Shown here: positions 44,696 to 52,516 of the stretch, in pieces
Numbering within the stretch: the stretch's first letter is position 1
Layout of the letters: every line of letters begins with the position of its first letter
From: Tropicibacter sp. Alg240-R139
GTDB taxonomy: Bacteria > Pseudomonadota > Alphaproteobacteria > Rhodobacterales > Rhodobacteraceae
Assembly (NCBI RefSeq): GCF_900537075.1
Contig: NZ_UNRA01000006.1
Coordinates: 163,430 to 227,429, forward strand
DNA length: 64,000 nucleotides
Reading direction: 5' to 3'
Notes under the pieces: model-generated
The model's input: only the letters and a program-made list of their open reading frames with translations
The model's database searches: none
What the model was told of the DNA's origin: nothing
Translations under genes and position numbers: made by a program

Positions 44696-44825
44696 GCTCC
44701 CGCCTGTCGTCGATGTTTCTGACGAAACACCTCCTCCTGTTGGGCCCGGCACTGCGCATAGCGCAGTGCCGGGCCCAAAGCCGTTAGCGGTTCCGACGAA
44801 GTCGGGATCGCTTGGGTGCGGGAGC
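44696..44825 (+). repeat. Intergenic repeat, copy 8 (compact full-length, plus orientation)
   Basis: GCTCCCGCCTGTCGTCGA, hairpin TGTTTC-TGAC-GAAACA, ACCTCCTCCTGTTGGGCC, then a perfect 18-bp stem (44740-44757 with 44761-44778, loop ATA), and the distal arm ending TGGGTGCGGGAGC. At 130 bp this is the clearest complete unit. Confidence 0.87.
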
Positions 44826-44853
44826 CCCTGTCTTTTTGGACGACCCAGTTGCT

Positions 44854-45399
44854 TCAGGTTTGACGGCGGCGCATGTGGCGGAACACGTAAAGCAAACCAA
44901 GCATCAGGAAGAACAAACCAAAGATATCGCCGATCAGATAGGCCACGTATTCGACCGTTTCACTGCCAAAGGCCATGTTCGTCAACAATGCTGTCAGCAC
45001 CGAAGTCACAATGCCGACCCCCATAACGCAGGGCCAACAGGGCGCCTTTCCTGGTTGCGGTCGAATGTCCTGACCCACCATCGCAAGTGACATGAATACA
45101 ACCGGGGCCACCGAAACCGCGATTGCGATGGCGGCAAGTCGGCTGGGCAGGAACACATCCATGCCGCCGACATAGAGGAAAACAAGAAAGACGCCGGGCA
45201 ACAGCGCCGGAATGGCTCGCCACCCAAGCAACCATGCCGTCAGAACGCGAATGCCATGAGGAAGAAACAACAGGCTCGCCCGGCTCGGAAACTCGGGGAA
45301 AAACATGCTTTGCAACGGCGTCACGACCTCGAACACAACCAGAAAAGCTGCGAGGTAAAGACCTGATGCAATTAGTGTTTCTTTAGCCAGCGTACGCAC
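44854..45399 (-). CDS. Integral membrane protein (MASE1-like)
   Basis: A 181-residue protein with about six membrane segments, including LLFLPHGIRVLTAWLLGWRA, a pattern like MASE1-type sensory membrane domains, but with no attached signalling domain. It starts 29 bp after the winged-helix gene on the same strand, so the two form a small unit. It may sense or transport something for that regulator; unproven. Confidence 0.7.
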   Translation of the reverse strand: MRTLAKETLIASGLYLAAFLVVFEVVTPLQSMFFPEFPSRASLLFLPHGIRVLTAWLLGWRAIPALLPGVFLVFLYVGGMDVFLPSRLAAIAIAVSVAPVVFMSLAMVGQDIRPQPGKAPCWPCVMGVGIVTSVLTALLTNMAFGSETVEYVAYLIGDIFGLFFLMLGLLYVFRHMRRRQT

Positions 45400-45428
45400 A
45401 AGGGAGTCCGCTGAAGAACGCTGTCTCG

Positions 45429-45722
45429 TTAAGTTCTCGGCCCATTAACCGTATATTGCCCTCTGTTCACCGAATTGCAGTGCGACAGGTACCCTTTTGT
45501 GACCAGGGACTTCAGCGCACGAAAAAACGTAGGGCGGGAAACGGTTTCGAGTAGGGCATGTTCGATCAGGCCGACAGTTCGAACCCCATTTCCATTTTCT
45601 GACAGCTCGTTGGCGGCATAATAGATGTCACGTTCAACCGGTGTAAGGTCTTGTAATCCCAGCGAACGCTCCATGCTGAGCATGAGTTTTCTGAGTTCCG
45701 CCAGTTTCGAAAGTTCACACAT
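45429..45722 (-). CDS. Small winged-helix DNA-binding protein
   Basis: A 97-residue protein. After a helical N-terminus comes a winged helix: LTPVERDIYYAANELSENGN, then the recognition helix VSRPTFFRALKSLVTKGYLS and a short wing (NRGQYTV). It resembles a MarR/IclR-type DNA-binding core without an effector domain. It precedes the membrane protein gene and faces the predicted small RNA promoter across a compact region. Confidence 0.75.
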   Translation of the reverse strand: MCELSKLAELRKLMLSMERSLGLQDLTPVERDIYYAANELSENGNGVRTVGLIEHALLETVSRPTFFRALKSLVTKGYLSHCNSVNRGQYTVNGPRT

Positions 45723-45817
45723 AAGTTCAGTTGCCTGTTCAGTGACTAATTGATCTCAATTTCATGCAGTCGCGATATCATCGCAGCCAAAAGTTACTGA
45801 TTTCGATAAGTATCATA

Positions 45818-45845
45818 TTGACACATGAAATCAATGCCGTAGTCT
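45818..45845 (+). promoter_or_regulatory. Promoter of the predicted small RNA
   Basis: TTGACA (45818-45823), 16-bp spacer, TAGTCT (45840-45845). No coding region follows on this strand; a terminator is found 63 bp later. Confidence 0.55.
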
Positions 45846-45851
45846 ACATGA

Positions 45852-45936
45852 AGTTAGGCTGCTTTTCTGTGAGTGGTGGCAGCCAATAAGATCCTTTTAT
45901 TGCATTGCCCGGTGCCGTCAGGTGCCGGGTTTTTTT
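45852..45936 (+). ncRNA. Predicted small RNA
   Basis: About 85 nt between a TTGACA/TAGTCT promoter and a T7 terminator. First hairpin: GGCTGC (45857-45862) with GCAGCC (45879-45884). Then an AU-rich single-stranded part (AATAAGATCCTTTTATTGCA) and the terminator hairpin CCCGG-TGCC-GTCA-GGTG-CCGGG followed by seven T. No ORF with a start and ribosome-binding site fits inside. The surrounding genes are on the minus strand, so the terminator has no other purpose on this strand. Prediction from sequence only. Confidence 0.55.
45908..45936 (+). terminator. Rho-independent terminator of the predicted small RNA
   Basis: CCCGG (45908-45912) pairs with CCGGG (45925-45929), with inner CC/GG pairs, and is followed by TTTTTTT (45930-45936). 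Confidence 0.8.
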
Positions 45937-46014
45937 CTGACAAAAAACTGTAACGAAGCTTGATTGATCAGGCAATCAATATCCGATCACAATTTGTATA
46001 TGGTCATATAATAA

Positions 46015-46038
46015 GGCCCCACATTTTGCTGTGAGGCC
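46015..46038 (-). terminator. Terminator of pckA
   Basis: GGCCCCACA (46015-46023) pairs with TGTGAGGCC (46030-46038) with one mismatch; the minus strand continues TTATTAT. It is 34 bp after the pckA stop. Confidence 0.7.
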
Positions 46039-46071
46039 CTAAAACTCTTCGATCTTTGGTGTGAAACCGCA

Positions 46072-47670
46072 TCACCCGATTGCGACGGCTTTCACATCGT
46101 CGTCGATGTAGGGGATGTACTGCTCAAAATTATCGGCAAACATCTGCACCAATTTGGCGGCCTGTTTGTCGAACGCTTCCTGATCATCCCAAGTGCGGCG
46201 CGGATCCAACAGCACCTCGGCCACGCCAGGAACGGTCACCGGGACGTCAAAGCCAAAGTTGGAGTCCTTGCGGAACTCGGCGTCGGCCAACGAACCGTCC
46301 AGAGCGGCTGTCAGCAATGCGCGGGTCGCGCGGATCGGCATGCGCGAACCGACGCCGTGCGCACCGCCGGTCCAACCCGTGTTGACCAGCCAGCAGGTCG
46401 CGCCGTGCTGAGCGATTTTTTCACGCAGCAGGTTGCCATAAACCTCGGGGCGACGCGGCATGAAAGGCGCGCCAAAGCAGGTCGAGAAGGTCGGCTGCGG
46501 TTCGGTCACACCACGCTCGGTGCCTGCAACCTTGGACGTGAAGCCTGACAGGAAGTGATACATCGCCTGTGCCGGTGTCAGACGCGCGATCGGGGGCAGA
46601 ACACCAAATGCGTCACACGTCAGCATGATGATATTCTTGGGGTGACCGCCCATGGCTGATGCGGACGCGTTCGAAATGTATTCGAGCGGGTAGGCGCAGC
46701 GCATGTTCGCGGTCAGGCTGTCGTCGTCGAAGTCCAGTTCCTTGGTCTCTTCGTCAAAGATCATGTTTTCGATCACGGTCCCGAATTTCGACGTGGTCGC
46801 ATAGATTTCCGGTTCAGCTTCGGCGCTCAGGTTGATGGTCTTGGCATAGCAGCCGCCCTCGAAATTGAAGGTGCCGCGGTCCGACCAACCGTGCTCGTCG
46901 TCACCGATCAGGGTGCGCGAGGGATCTGCCGACAGGGTTGTCTTGCCGGTGCCCGACAGGCCAAAAAATACGGCTGCATCAACCGGGTTGCCAATGGCAT
47001 GGTTGGCCGAGCAGTGCATCGGCATGACGCCTTTTTCGGGCAACATGTAGTTCAGCAGGGTAAAGACCGATTTTTTGTTTTCGCCCGCGTACTCGGTGCC
47101 GCCGATCAGGATGACTTTTTTGTCAAAGTTCAGCGCAATCACGGTTTCCGAGTTGCAGTTGTGCTTGGTTGGGTCCGCTTTGAAGCTGGGGCAGTTGATG
47201 ACGGTGAAATCCGACACGAACTCGTCCAGATCTTCGCGCGAGGGACGGCGCAGCAGGTGACGGATGAACAGGTTGTGCCACGCCAGTTCTGTCACCATGC
47301 GCACGTTGATCGAATAGGCTGGGTCAGATCCGCCGACCAGATCCTGCACAAAGTAGTCCTTGCCCTTCATATGCTCGAGCATGTCGGCATAGAGCGCATC
47401 GAACCCTTCGGGGGTCATTGCGGCGTTGTTGTCCCACCAGATGGTGTCTTTCACGCTGTTGGTCTTGACGACGTGCTTGTCCTTGGGCGAGCGGCCAGTG
47501 AATTTGCCGGTGGTCACCAGAAACGCGCCGCCATTGCCCAGCGTACCTTCGTCCCGCTTGAGAGCGGCTTCGATCAGCGCTGGTTCCATGAAATTGTAAT
47601 AGACATTGCCCAGACCCTCGATGCCCTGATCTTCGAGGCGGAATTGCGGGTTAACCCGTCCAGATGTCAT
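46072..47670 (-). CDS. pckA: Phosphoenolpyruvate carboxykinase (ATP)
   Basis: A 532-residue ATP-type PEPCK: metal/oxaloacetate site [20 protein letters not shown], kinase-1a loop [20 protein letters not shown], kinase-2 [20 protein letters not shown] and [19 protein letters not shown]. It converts oxaloacetate to PEP, the entry to gluconeogenesis. AGGAGAA lies before the ATG. It is divergent from chvI; two tandem GCGCAACC boxes lie in the shared upstream region. Confidence 0.97.
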   Translation of the reverse strand: MTSGRVNPQFRLEDQGIEGLGNVYYNFMEPALIEAALKRDEGTLGNGGAFLVTTGKFTGRSPKDKHVVKTNSVKDTIWWDNNAAMTPEGFDALYADMLEHMKGKDYFVQDLVGGSDPAYSINVRMVTELAWHNLFIRHLLRRPSREDLDEFVSDFTVINCPSFKADPTKHNCNSETVIALNFDKKVILIGGTEYAGENKKSVFTLLNYMLPEKGVMPMHCSANHAIGNPVDAAVFFGLSGTGKTTLSADPSRTLIGDDEHGWSDRGTFNFEGGCYAKTINLSAEAEPEIYATTSKFGTVIENMIFDEETKELDFDDDSLTANMRCAYPLEYISNASASAMGGHPKNIIMLTCDAFGVLPPIARLTPAQAMYHFLSGFTSKVAGTERGVTEPQPTFSTCFGAPFMPRRPEVYGNLLREKIAQHGATCWLVNTGWTGGAHGVGSRMPIRATRALLTAALDGSLADAEFRKDSNFGFDVPVTVPGVAEVLLDPRRTWDDQEAFDKQAAKLVQMFADNFEQYIPYIDDDVKAVAIG

Positions 47671-47803
47671 GCTTTATTCTCCTGTGTCGGTGCGCGGCGC
47701 TTGAAGCCGGTCTATCACCGTTGGGGCTTTTGGTCCGACCTGATCGCCGGTGAGGCGGGTCTTAACATGACGGTTCAGGACATGAACAGGACGCTTTGGC
47801 GCA

Positions 47804-47837
47804 GTTAGCGCAACCAAGGCAATGTTTAGCGCAACCA
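47804..47837. promoter_or_regulatory. Tandem boxes between pckA and chvI
   Basis: GTTAGCGCAACCA (47804-47816) and TTTAGCGCAACCA (47825-47837), TTAGCGC cores 21 bp apart, so on the same DNA face. They resemble LacI-type half-symmetric operators (GTTAGCGCTAAC form). They lie about 135-170 bp before pckA. Confidence 0.45.
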
Positions 47838-48009
47838 TCATTTTTCAGCTGCATTGAGGAGCACATATTCATTCCAGAGAAAGGTTTTTTTGCCTCAATG
47901 CTCGGGAAAGAGACGTTCGAATCGCAGTTATGGATTGATTCGCCATGTCAAAAGAGCGATGTATGAGAAAAAAATAAGGCAGAATTGAGCAGCATAGGGG
48001 CACATTCAG

Positions 48010-48714
48010 ATGTCAAAAATTGCTTTGGTGGACGACGACAGGAACATCCTGACGTCGGTTTCCATGACTCTCGAAGCCGAAGGCTTCGAAGTTGAAACAT
48101 ATAACGACGGCCAAGCCGCGCTGGACGCATTTAACAAGAAGCTGCCCGATATGGCAGTGCTGGATATCAAGATGCCGCGCATGGATGGCATGGATCTGTT
48201 GCAGCGTCTGCGGCAGAAAACCCAGATGCCAGTGATCTTTCTCACGTCCAAGGATGATGAGATCGACGAGGTTCTGGGGCTGCGGATGGGGGCGGACGAC
48301 TATGTCAAAAAACCGTTCTCGCAGCGCCTTTTGGTCGAACGCATCCGAGCTCTTTTGCGTCGGCAAGAAACGGTAGAGGGCGATGCGGCCGGAACAACAA
48401 CCGGCGAGACCAAGGTCATGGAGCGCGGCCATCTGCGGATGGACCCGTTACGCCATGCTGTCAGCTGGAAGGGCAAGGACGTATCGCTGACTGTGACCGA
48501 GTTCTTGTTGTTGCAGGCGCTGGCTCAGCGTCCCGGCTTTGTCAAAAGTCGGGATCAGCTGATGGATGTCGCCTATGATGATCAGGTCTATGTTGACGAC
48601 CGCACCATCGACAGCCACATCAAACGCCTGCGCAAAAAGATGCGCAGTGCGGATGAAGATTTCGCAGCGATTGAGACGCTGTACGGGATCGGCTACAGAT
48701 ATAACGAAGAGTAA
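48010..48714 (+). CDS. chvI: Response regulator ChvI
   Basis: A 234-residue OmpR-type regulator: receiver domain with D8/D9, phospho-acceptor D52 ([20 protein letters not shown]) and Lys in [10 protein letters not shown], and a C-terminal winged helix ([36 protein letters not shown]). With ChvG it controls envelope and acid-stress and central carbon genes in alphaproteobacteria. It starts the run to the HPr gene. Confidence 0.95.
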   Translation: MSKIALVDDDRNILTSVSMTLEAEGFEVETYNDGQAALDAFNKKLPDMAVLDIKMPRMDGMDLLQRLRQKTQMPVIFLTSKDDEIDEVLGLRMGADDYVKKPFSQRLLVERIRALLRRQETVEGDAAGTTTGETKVMERGHLRMDPLRHAVSWKGKDVSLTVTEFLLLQALAQRPGFVKSRDQLMDVAYDDQVYVDDRTIDSHIKRLRKKMRSADEDFAAIETLYGIGYRYNEE

Positions 48715-48747
48715 CGGACCGGACCGGTTCAATCCGAAAGGGATGTC

Positions 48748-50457
48748 GTGCGCGATACCGGCACATCTCAGGGCGACGACAGCGGTGATGTAGTGTTGGG
48801 CGACGATTGGGTCGCTCCGCAAAGCACCGTTTCGAAAGAGCTGCGGGTCAAGCGGGCCCGCCGTAGTCTTTTCTCGCTCAAAAGTTCGCCGCTTACGCGT
48901 AAGATCATTACTTTTAATCTGATCGCCTTGATAATTCTGGTCGCGGGGATTTTGTATCTCAGTGACTCGCGCGACAGCCTGATCACCCAACGGGCTGGGG
49001 CACTGGTCGGGGAAACCCGACTGGTTGCCGATGTGTTTGAGGCGCAGATGCCCGAGGGCAGCCCGGTCAACCTGGCAACTGGCGACGGTATTGATGCGGC
49101 CGAAACACTTGAGGGGCTGAGCTTGCGGGCCGGTGTTGAGGTCTTTGTTTATGACAGCGCCAATACCCTGATTGCACATGGAACCGGTAATGACGCGCCT
49201 GGGACATTGAAGCTGCAGGCGGGGCAGAACGACAGCTCAACCTTCATAAGTGACACATTATCAGGGCTTTGGGGCGCGGTCTCTGGCCTGTTTTCGTCGC
49301 CTGCGCAACAAGCTGCGGCAGATCTGGAAACCGAGTTGCAAAAGCTCGTGCCGCTGGCCCTGTCCAGTGGGACGCAGGTTGAAGTCTTGCAGAATGTGGC
49401 CGGCGGGCGTGTGTTCGCCACGGCGACGCCGATCGTGCAAAACGGCAACCCCGTTGGCGTAGTGGCGATGGCCAGCCCAGCGGGTGAGATTGACATGCTG
49501 GCCAAGCGCGAGCGCGAGCGTGTGTTGCAGATGTTCATCGTGGCGCTTTTGGTGTCCGTGGGCTTGAGCCTTGTGTTGGCCTCGACCATTGCAAATCCTT
49601 TGGCAGATCTGGCTGAGGCCGCTGAACTGGGCCGTGATCGCAATGCGCGGCGAATGAACCCAGGTCGCATCCGAATTCCGGATTTGTCGGCGCGTCCTGA
49701 CGAAATTGGGCGACTAAGCCGCGCACTTCGCGGCATGGTCTCGGCGCTCTATTCCCGGATAGATGGCAACGAACAATTTGCTGCCGACGTGGCCCATGAA
49801 ATCAAAAACCCGCTTGCCAGCTTGCAGTCCGCGGTTGGAACGTTGCGTATGGTCAAACGCGACGATCAGCGTGAAAAACTGATGGAAGTTATCGAACATG
49901 ACGTGCGACGGTTGGATCGTCTGGTCAGCGACATTTCCAACGCCTCGCGTCTGGATGCTGAGCTGGTCAAGGAAGACGAAACGCCATTTGATTTGTTGGT
50001 GATGCTGGGCAATCTGAACCAGTATTTGGGTGAAGATGCCCGCGGTAAAGGGATCGACTATATAACCGATCTGCCATCTGATCCAATCGTCATTCACGGG
50101 CTCGAGGCGCGGCTGGCGCAGGTCTTTGTAAATCTCATCACCAATGCGATTTCGTTTTGCGAAGAAGGCGACGCGATCCGGGTTTGGACGCGCAAGCGGT
50201 CCAATCGGGTGTTGATCGTGGTCGAAGATACCGGCCCTGGAATCCCGGACCAGGCGCTGAGCAAGATTTTCAAACGTTTCTATTCGCAACGCCCTGAAGA
50301 GCACTTTGGCAACAACTCTGGCCTTGGGCTCGCGATCTCGAAACAAATTGTCGAAGCGCATGGCGGCGTGATTTGGGCCGAAAATATCCGCCCGACAGAA
50401 GCTGATGTAACCTCGGATCCACTGGGCGCGCGTTTTGTTGTTGGGCTTCCGGTTTGA
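48748..50457 (+). CDS. chvG: Sensor histidine kinase ChvG
   Basis: A 569-residue kinase: basic N-terminus, membrane segment KIITFNLIALIILVAGILYL, a periplasmic domain of about 200 residues, second membrane segment MFIVALLVSVGLSLVLASTI, HAMP, H-box FAADVAHEIKNPLASLQSAV and ATPase motifs (N: VNLITNAISFC; G1: VEDTGPGIPDQ; G2: NNSGLGLAISKQIVEAHGG). Partner of ChvI. Start GTG 48748 with GAAAGGG upstream. It is followed 3 bp later by hprK. Confidence 0.95.
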   Translation: MRDTGTSQGDDSGDVVLGDDWVAPQSTVSKELRVKRARRSLFSLKSSPLTRKIITFNLIALIILVAGILYLSDSRDSLITQRAGALVGETRLVADVFEAQMPEGSPVNLATGDGIDAAETLEGLSLRAGVEVFVYDSANTLIAHGTGNDAPGTLKLQAGQNDSSTFISDTLSGLWGAVSGLFSSPAQQAAADLETELQKLVPLALSSGTQVEVLQNVAGGRVFATATPIVQNGNPVGVVAMASPAGEIDMLAKRERERVLQMFIVALLVSVGLSLVLASTIANPLADLAEAAELGRDRNARRMNPGRIRIPDLSARPDEIGRLSRALRGMVSALYSRIDGNEQFAADVAHEIKNPLASLQSAVGTLRMVKRDDQREKLMEVIEHDVRRLDRLVSDISNASRLDAELVKEDETPFDLLVMLGNLNQYLGEDARGKGIDYITDLPSDPIVIHGLEARLAQVFVNLITNAISFCEEGDAIRVWTRKRSNRVLIVVEDTGPGIPDQALSKIFKRFYSQRPEEHFGNNSGLGLAISKQIVEAHGGVIWAENIRPTEADVTSDPLGARFVVGLPV

Positions 50458-50460
50458 ACC

Positions 50461-50913
50461 ATGCCGGGCGGCGTTGTTGATCACTTAACATCCTCAAACA
50501 TCGTTCATGCGAGCTGTGTGTCGTTGGCGGGGCAAGGCCTGTTGATCAAGGGGGCGTCGGGTAGCGGAAAATCTGCTCTAGCGCTGCAAATGATGGCTTA
50601 TGGTTGCGATCTTGTCGCGGATGATCGGGTGGCATTGTCGATCCGCGCAGAGCACCTGATGGCTGACGCACCGCTGAGTTTACCCAAATTGATCGAGGCG
50701 CGGGGTATCGGATTGATCCCGGCAATGTTAAGTGGTTCTGCAAAACTTGTTGCAGTTGTTGATATGGATATTCTTGAAACAGACCGGTTGCCCAAAAAGC
50801 ATGAAATTACGCTGATCGGGAAGAGCCTGCCTTTGTTCTACAGGGTAGAGGGCCCCCATTTCGCGGCGGGGCTGGTCCAGGCGCTGAAACAGGGTTGGCA
50901 CGATCCGGAATGA
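50461..50913 (+). CDS. hprK: HPr kinase/phosphorylase, short alphaproteobacterial form
   Basis: A 150-residue protein equal to the C-terminal catalytic half of Gram-positive HprK/P. Walker A GASGSGKSALALQMMAYG (31 onward), VADDRVALSI, and the signature IEARGIGLIPA are present; the N-terminal domain is absent, as is usual in this class. It phosphorylates HPr at Ser46. Its stop overlaps rapZ by 4 bp and its substrate HPr is encoded three genes on. Confidence 0.93.
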   Translation: MPGGVVDHLTSSNIVHASCVSLAGQGLLIKGASGSGKSALALQMMAYGCDLVADDRVALSIRAEHLMADAPLSLPKLIEARGIGLIPAMLSGSAKLVAVVDMDILETDRLPKKHEITLIGKSLPLFYRVEGPHFAAGLVQALKQGWHDPE

Positions 50914-51791
50914 CCGAAACGGCAAAAAACTCTAAGCAGATAGTGCTGGTAACCGGGCCATCAGGGGCAGGTCGGACAACAGCAATCCGCGTTCTGGAAG
51001 ATCTGGAATTCGAAGCAATCGACAATTTGCCAATGGGTATGGTGATGCGGTTGGTAGAGGCATCGTCAGCGGAACGCCCTTTGGCGCTTGGGATTGATAC
51101 GCGTAATCGTGATTTTACCACTGCGGGGTTCCTGGATCTTGTAGAAGACCTGCGCGAGTTGACCAACACTGATGCAACGACGTTGTATCTGGATTGTCGG
51201 ATCAAGGTTCTGCTACAGCGGTTTTCCGAGACGCGTCGCAGACATCCCATGGCCCCCGAGGATCGCCCCGAGGTGGGCATCCGCCGGGAAATGGATCTTC
51301 TAAGCGCCGTCCGGGACATGGCTGACTTTCTGCTGGACACCTCAGATTTGAATGTTCATCAACTGAGGGACGAGGTCGAAAGATGGTTTGCGCCCGAAGG
51401 CGGGCGTCAGTTGGCTGTCTCGGTTCAATCGTTTTCCTACAAACGTGGGTTGCCCGCGAGCGTGGATATGGTGCTGGATTGCCGGTTCCTGTCCAACCCG
51501 TATTGGGACCCGGCCTTGCGCGCGATGGACGGGCGCGATGTTGGTGTTGCAAACCATGTGCGCAAAGACGAACGGTTCGAACCCTTTCTGAAGCGTGCGC
51601 TGGATTTGATCCAGTTTTTGATCCCGGCGTACCAAGCTGAAGGCAAAACGCATCTGTCAATTGCGTTTGGGTGCACCGGAGGACAACATCGTTCTGTTTT
51701 GTTGGCCGAAACCACCGCGAAATCCCTTGCAGATCAGGGCATGCGGGTGTCAATTAGGCACCGCGAGATGGAACGCCGAAAAGGCGACTGA
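50910..51791 (+). CDS. rapZ: RapZ/YvcJ-family nucleotide-binding protein
   Basis: A 293-residue RapZ: N-terminal P-loop VLVTGPSGAGRTTAIRVLED, LEFEAIDNLPMGMVMRLVEA, Walker B-like DATTLYLDCRIKVLLQRFSE, and C-terminal domain SYKRGLPASVDMVLDCRFLS, then LSIAFGCTGGQHRSVLLAET. In E. coli RapZ guides RNase E to GlmZ. Unlike the usual GxxGxGKS/T, the Walker A lysine is Arg22. Overlaps hprK by 4 bp. Confidence 0.94.
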   Translation: MTETAKNSKQIVLVTGPSGAGRTTAIRVLEDLEFEAIDNLPMGMVMRLVEASSAERPLALGIDTRNRDFTTAGFLDLVEDLRELTNTDATTLYLDCRIKVLLQRFSETRRRHPMAPEDRPEVGIRREMDLLSAVRDMADFLLDTSDLNVHQLRDEVERWFAPEGGRQLAVSVQSFSYKRGLPASVDMVLDCRFLSNPYWDPALRAMDGRDVGVANHVRKDERFEPFLKRALDLIQFLIPAYQAEGKTHLSIAFGCTGGQHRSVLLAETTAKSLADQGMRVSIRHREMERRKGD

Positions 51792-51800
51792 GAGGCCGGA

Positions 51801-52193
51801 TTGATCGGAATAGTGATCGTGGCACATGGGGGGCTGGCCAAGGAGTACCTGGCTGCCATGGAACATGTGGTCGGACAACAGGCAGGTATGCGCGCCATCT
51901 CGATCGAAGTGGATCATGATCGAGAGGCCAAGCAGCAGGAAATCTGTGTCGCGGCCGACGCGGTGGATTGTGGGGATGGCGTCGTCATGGTGACAGACCT
52001 GTTTGGCGGCTCGCCTTCTAATCTCAGCCTGCGGGCCTGCACCCCATCGGATCGTCGAATCCTGTATGGGGCCAACCTACCAATGCTGATCAAATTGGCC
52101 AAAAGCCGCCACCTTCCCATCGGGGACGCGGTGCGGGGTGCCATGGAAGCAGGCAAGAAGTACATCAACATGCGCAACGTTGCGCCGGAATGA
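51801..52193 (+). CDS. PTS EIIA component, mannose family
   Basis: A 130-residue EIIA-Man-type protein: IGIVIVAHGGLAKEYLAAME with phosphorylatable H9, VMVTDLFGGSPSNLSLRACT and ILYGANLPMLIKLAKSRH. In alphaproteobacteria lacking sugar EIIC/EIID it acts as a regulatory phosphoprotein. Start TTG at 51801, 9 bp after rapZ. HPr follows 15 bp later. Confidence 0.93.
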   Translation: MIGIVIVAHGGLAKEYLAAMEHVVGQQAGMRAISIEVDHDREAKQQEICVAADAVDCGDGVVMVTDLFGGSPSNLSLRACTPSDRRILYGANLPMLIKLAKSRHLPIGDAVRGAMEAGKKYINMRNVAPE

Positions 52194-52208
52194 CATATTT
52201 GGTTTCAC

Positions 52209-52478
52209 ATGATTAATCGAACTCTGAAAATCGAAAACGAAAAAGGGCTGCATGCCCGTGCCTCGGCCAAGTTGGTTGAGGTTGTCGAAGGCTTTGATGC
52301 CTCGGCCGAAGTGTCAAAAGACGGCCTGTCGGCCTCGGGTGACAGTATTATGGGCCTTTTGATGTTGGCAGCGTCGCGCGGAACCACTATTGACGTCGAG
52401 ACGTCTGGCCCGGATGCTGAGGCGTTGGCAGATGCGCTCGAAACTCTGGTGGCCGATAAATTCGGCGAAGGATTCTGA
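52209..52478 (+). CDS. ptsH: Phosphocarrier protein HPr
   Basis: An 89-residue HPr: EKGLHARASAKLVEVVEGFD with EI-phosphorylated H15, and SASGDSIMGLLMLAASRGTT with Ser46, the HprK target. It carries phosphate to EIIA-Man and reports carbon/nitrogen state. EI is not in this window. Confidence 0.95.
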   Translation: MINRTLKIENEKGLHARASAKLVEVVEGFDASAEVSKDGLSASGDSIMGLLMLAASRGTTIDVETSGPDAEALADALETLVADKFGEGF

Positions 52479-52516
52479 GAGCTACTGCCCTGGGGGACAC
52501 ACCGAAACAGAAAGAC

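Noticed and set aside
2989..44825. Intergenic repeats as a CRISPR array or insertion sequence
   Set aside because: Copies are scattered, not regularly spaced, contain no transposase ORF and show no evident target duplications; treated as a separate repeat family.
46891..47808. Plus-strand ORF of 305 codons opposite pckA
   Set aside because: Antisense shadow of pckA; no ribosome-binding site or recognisable motif.
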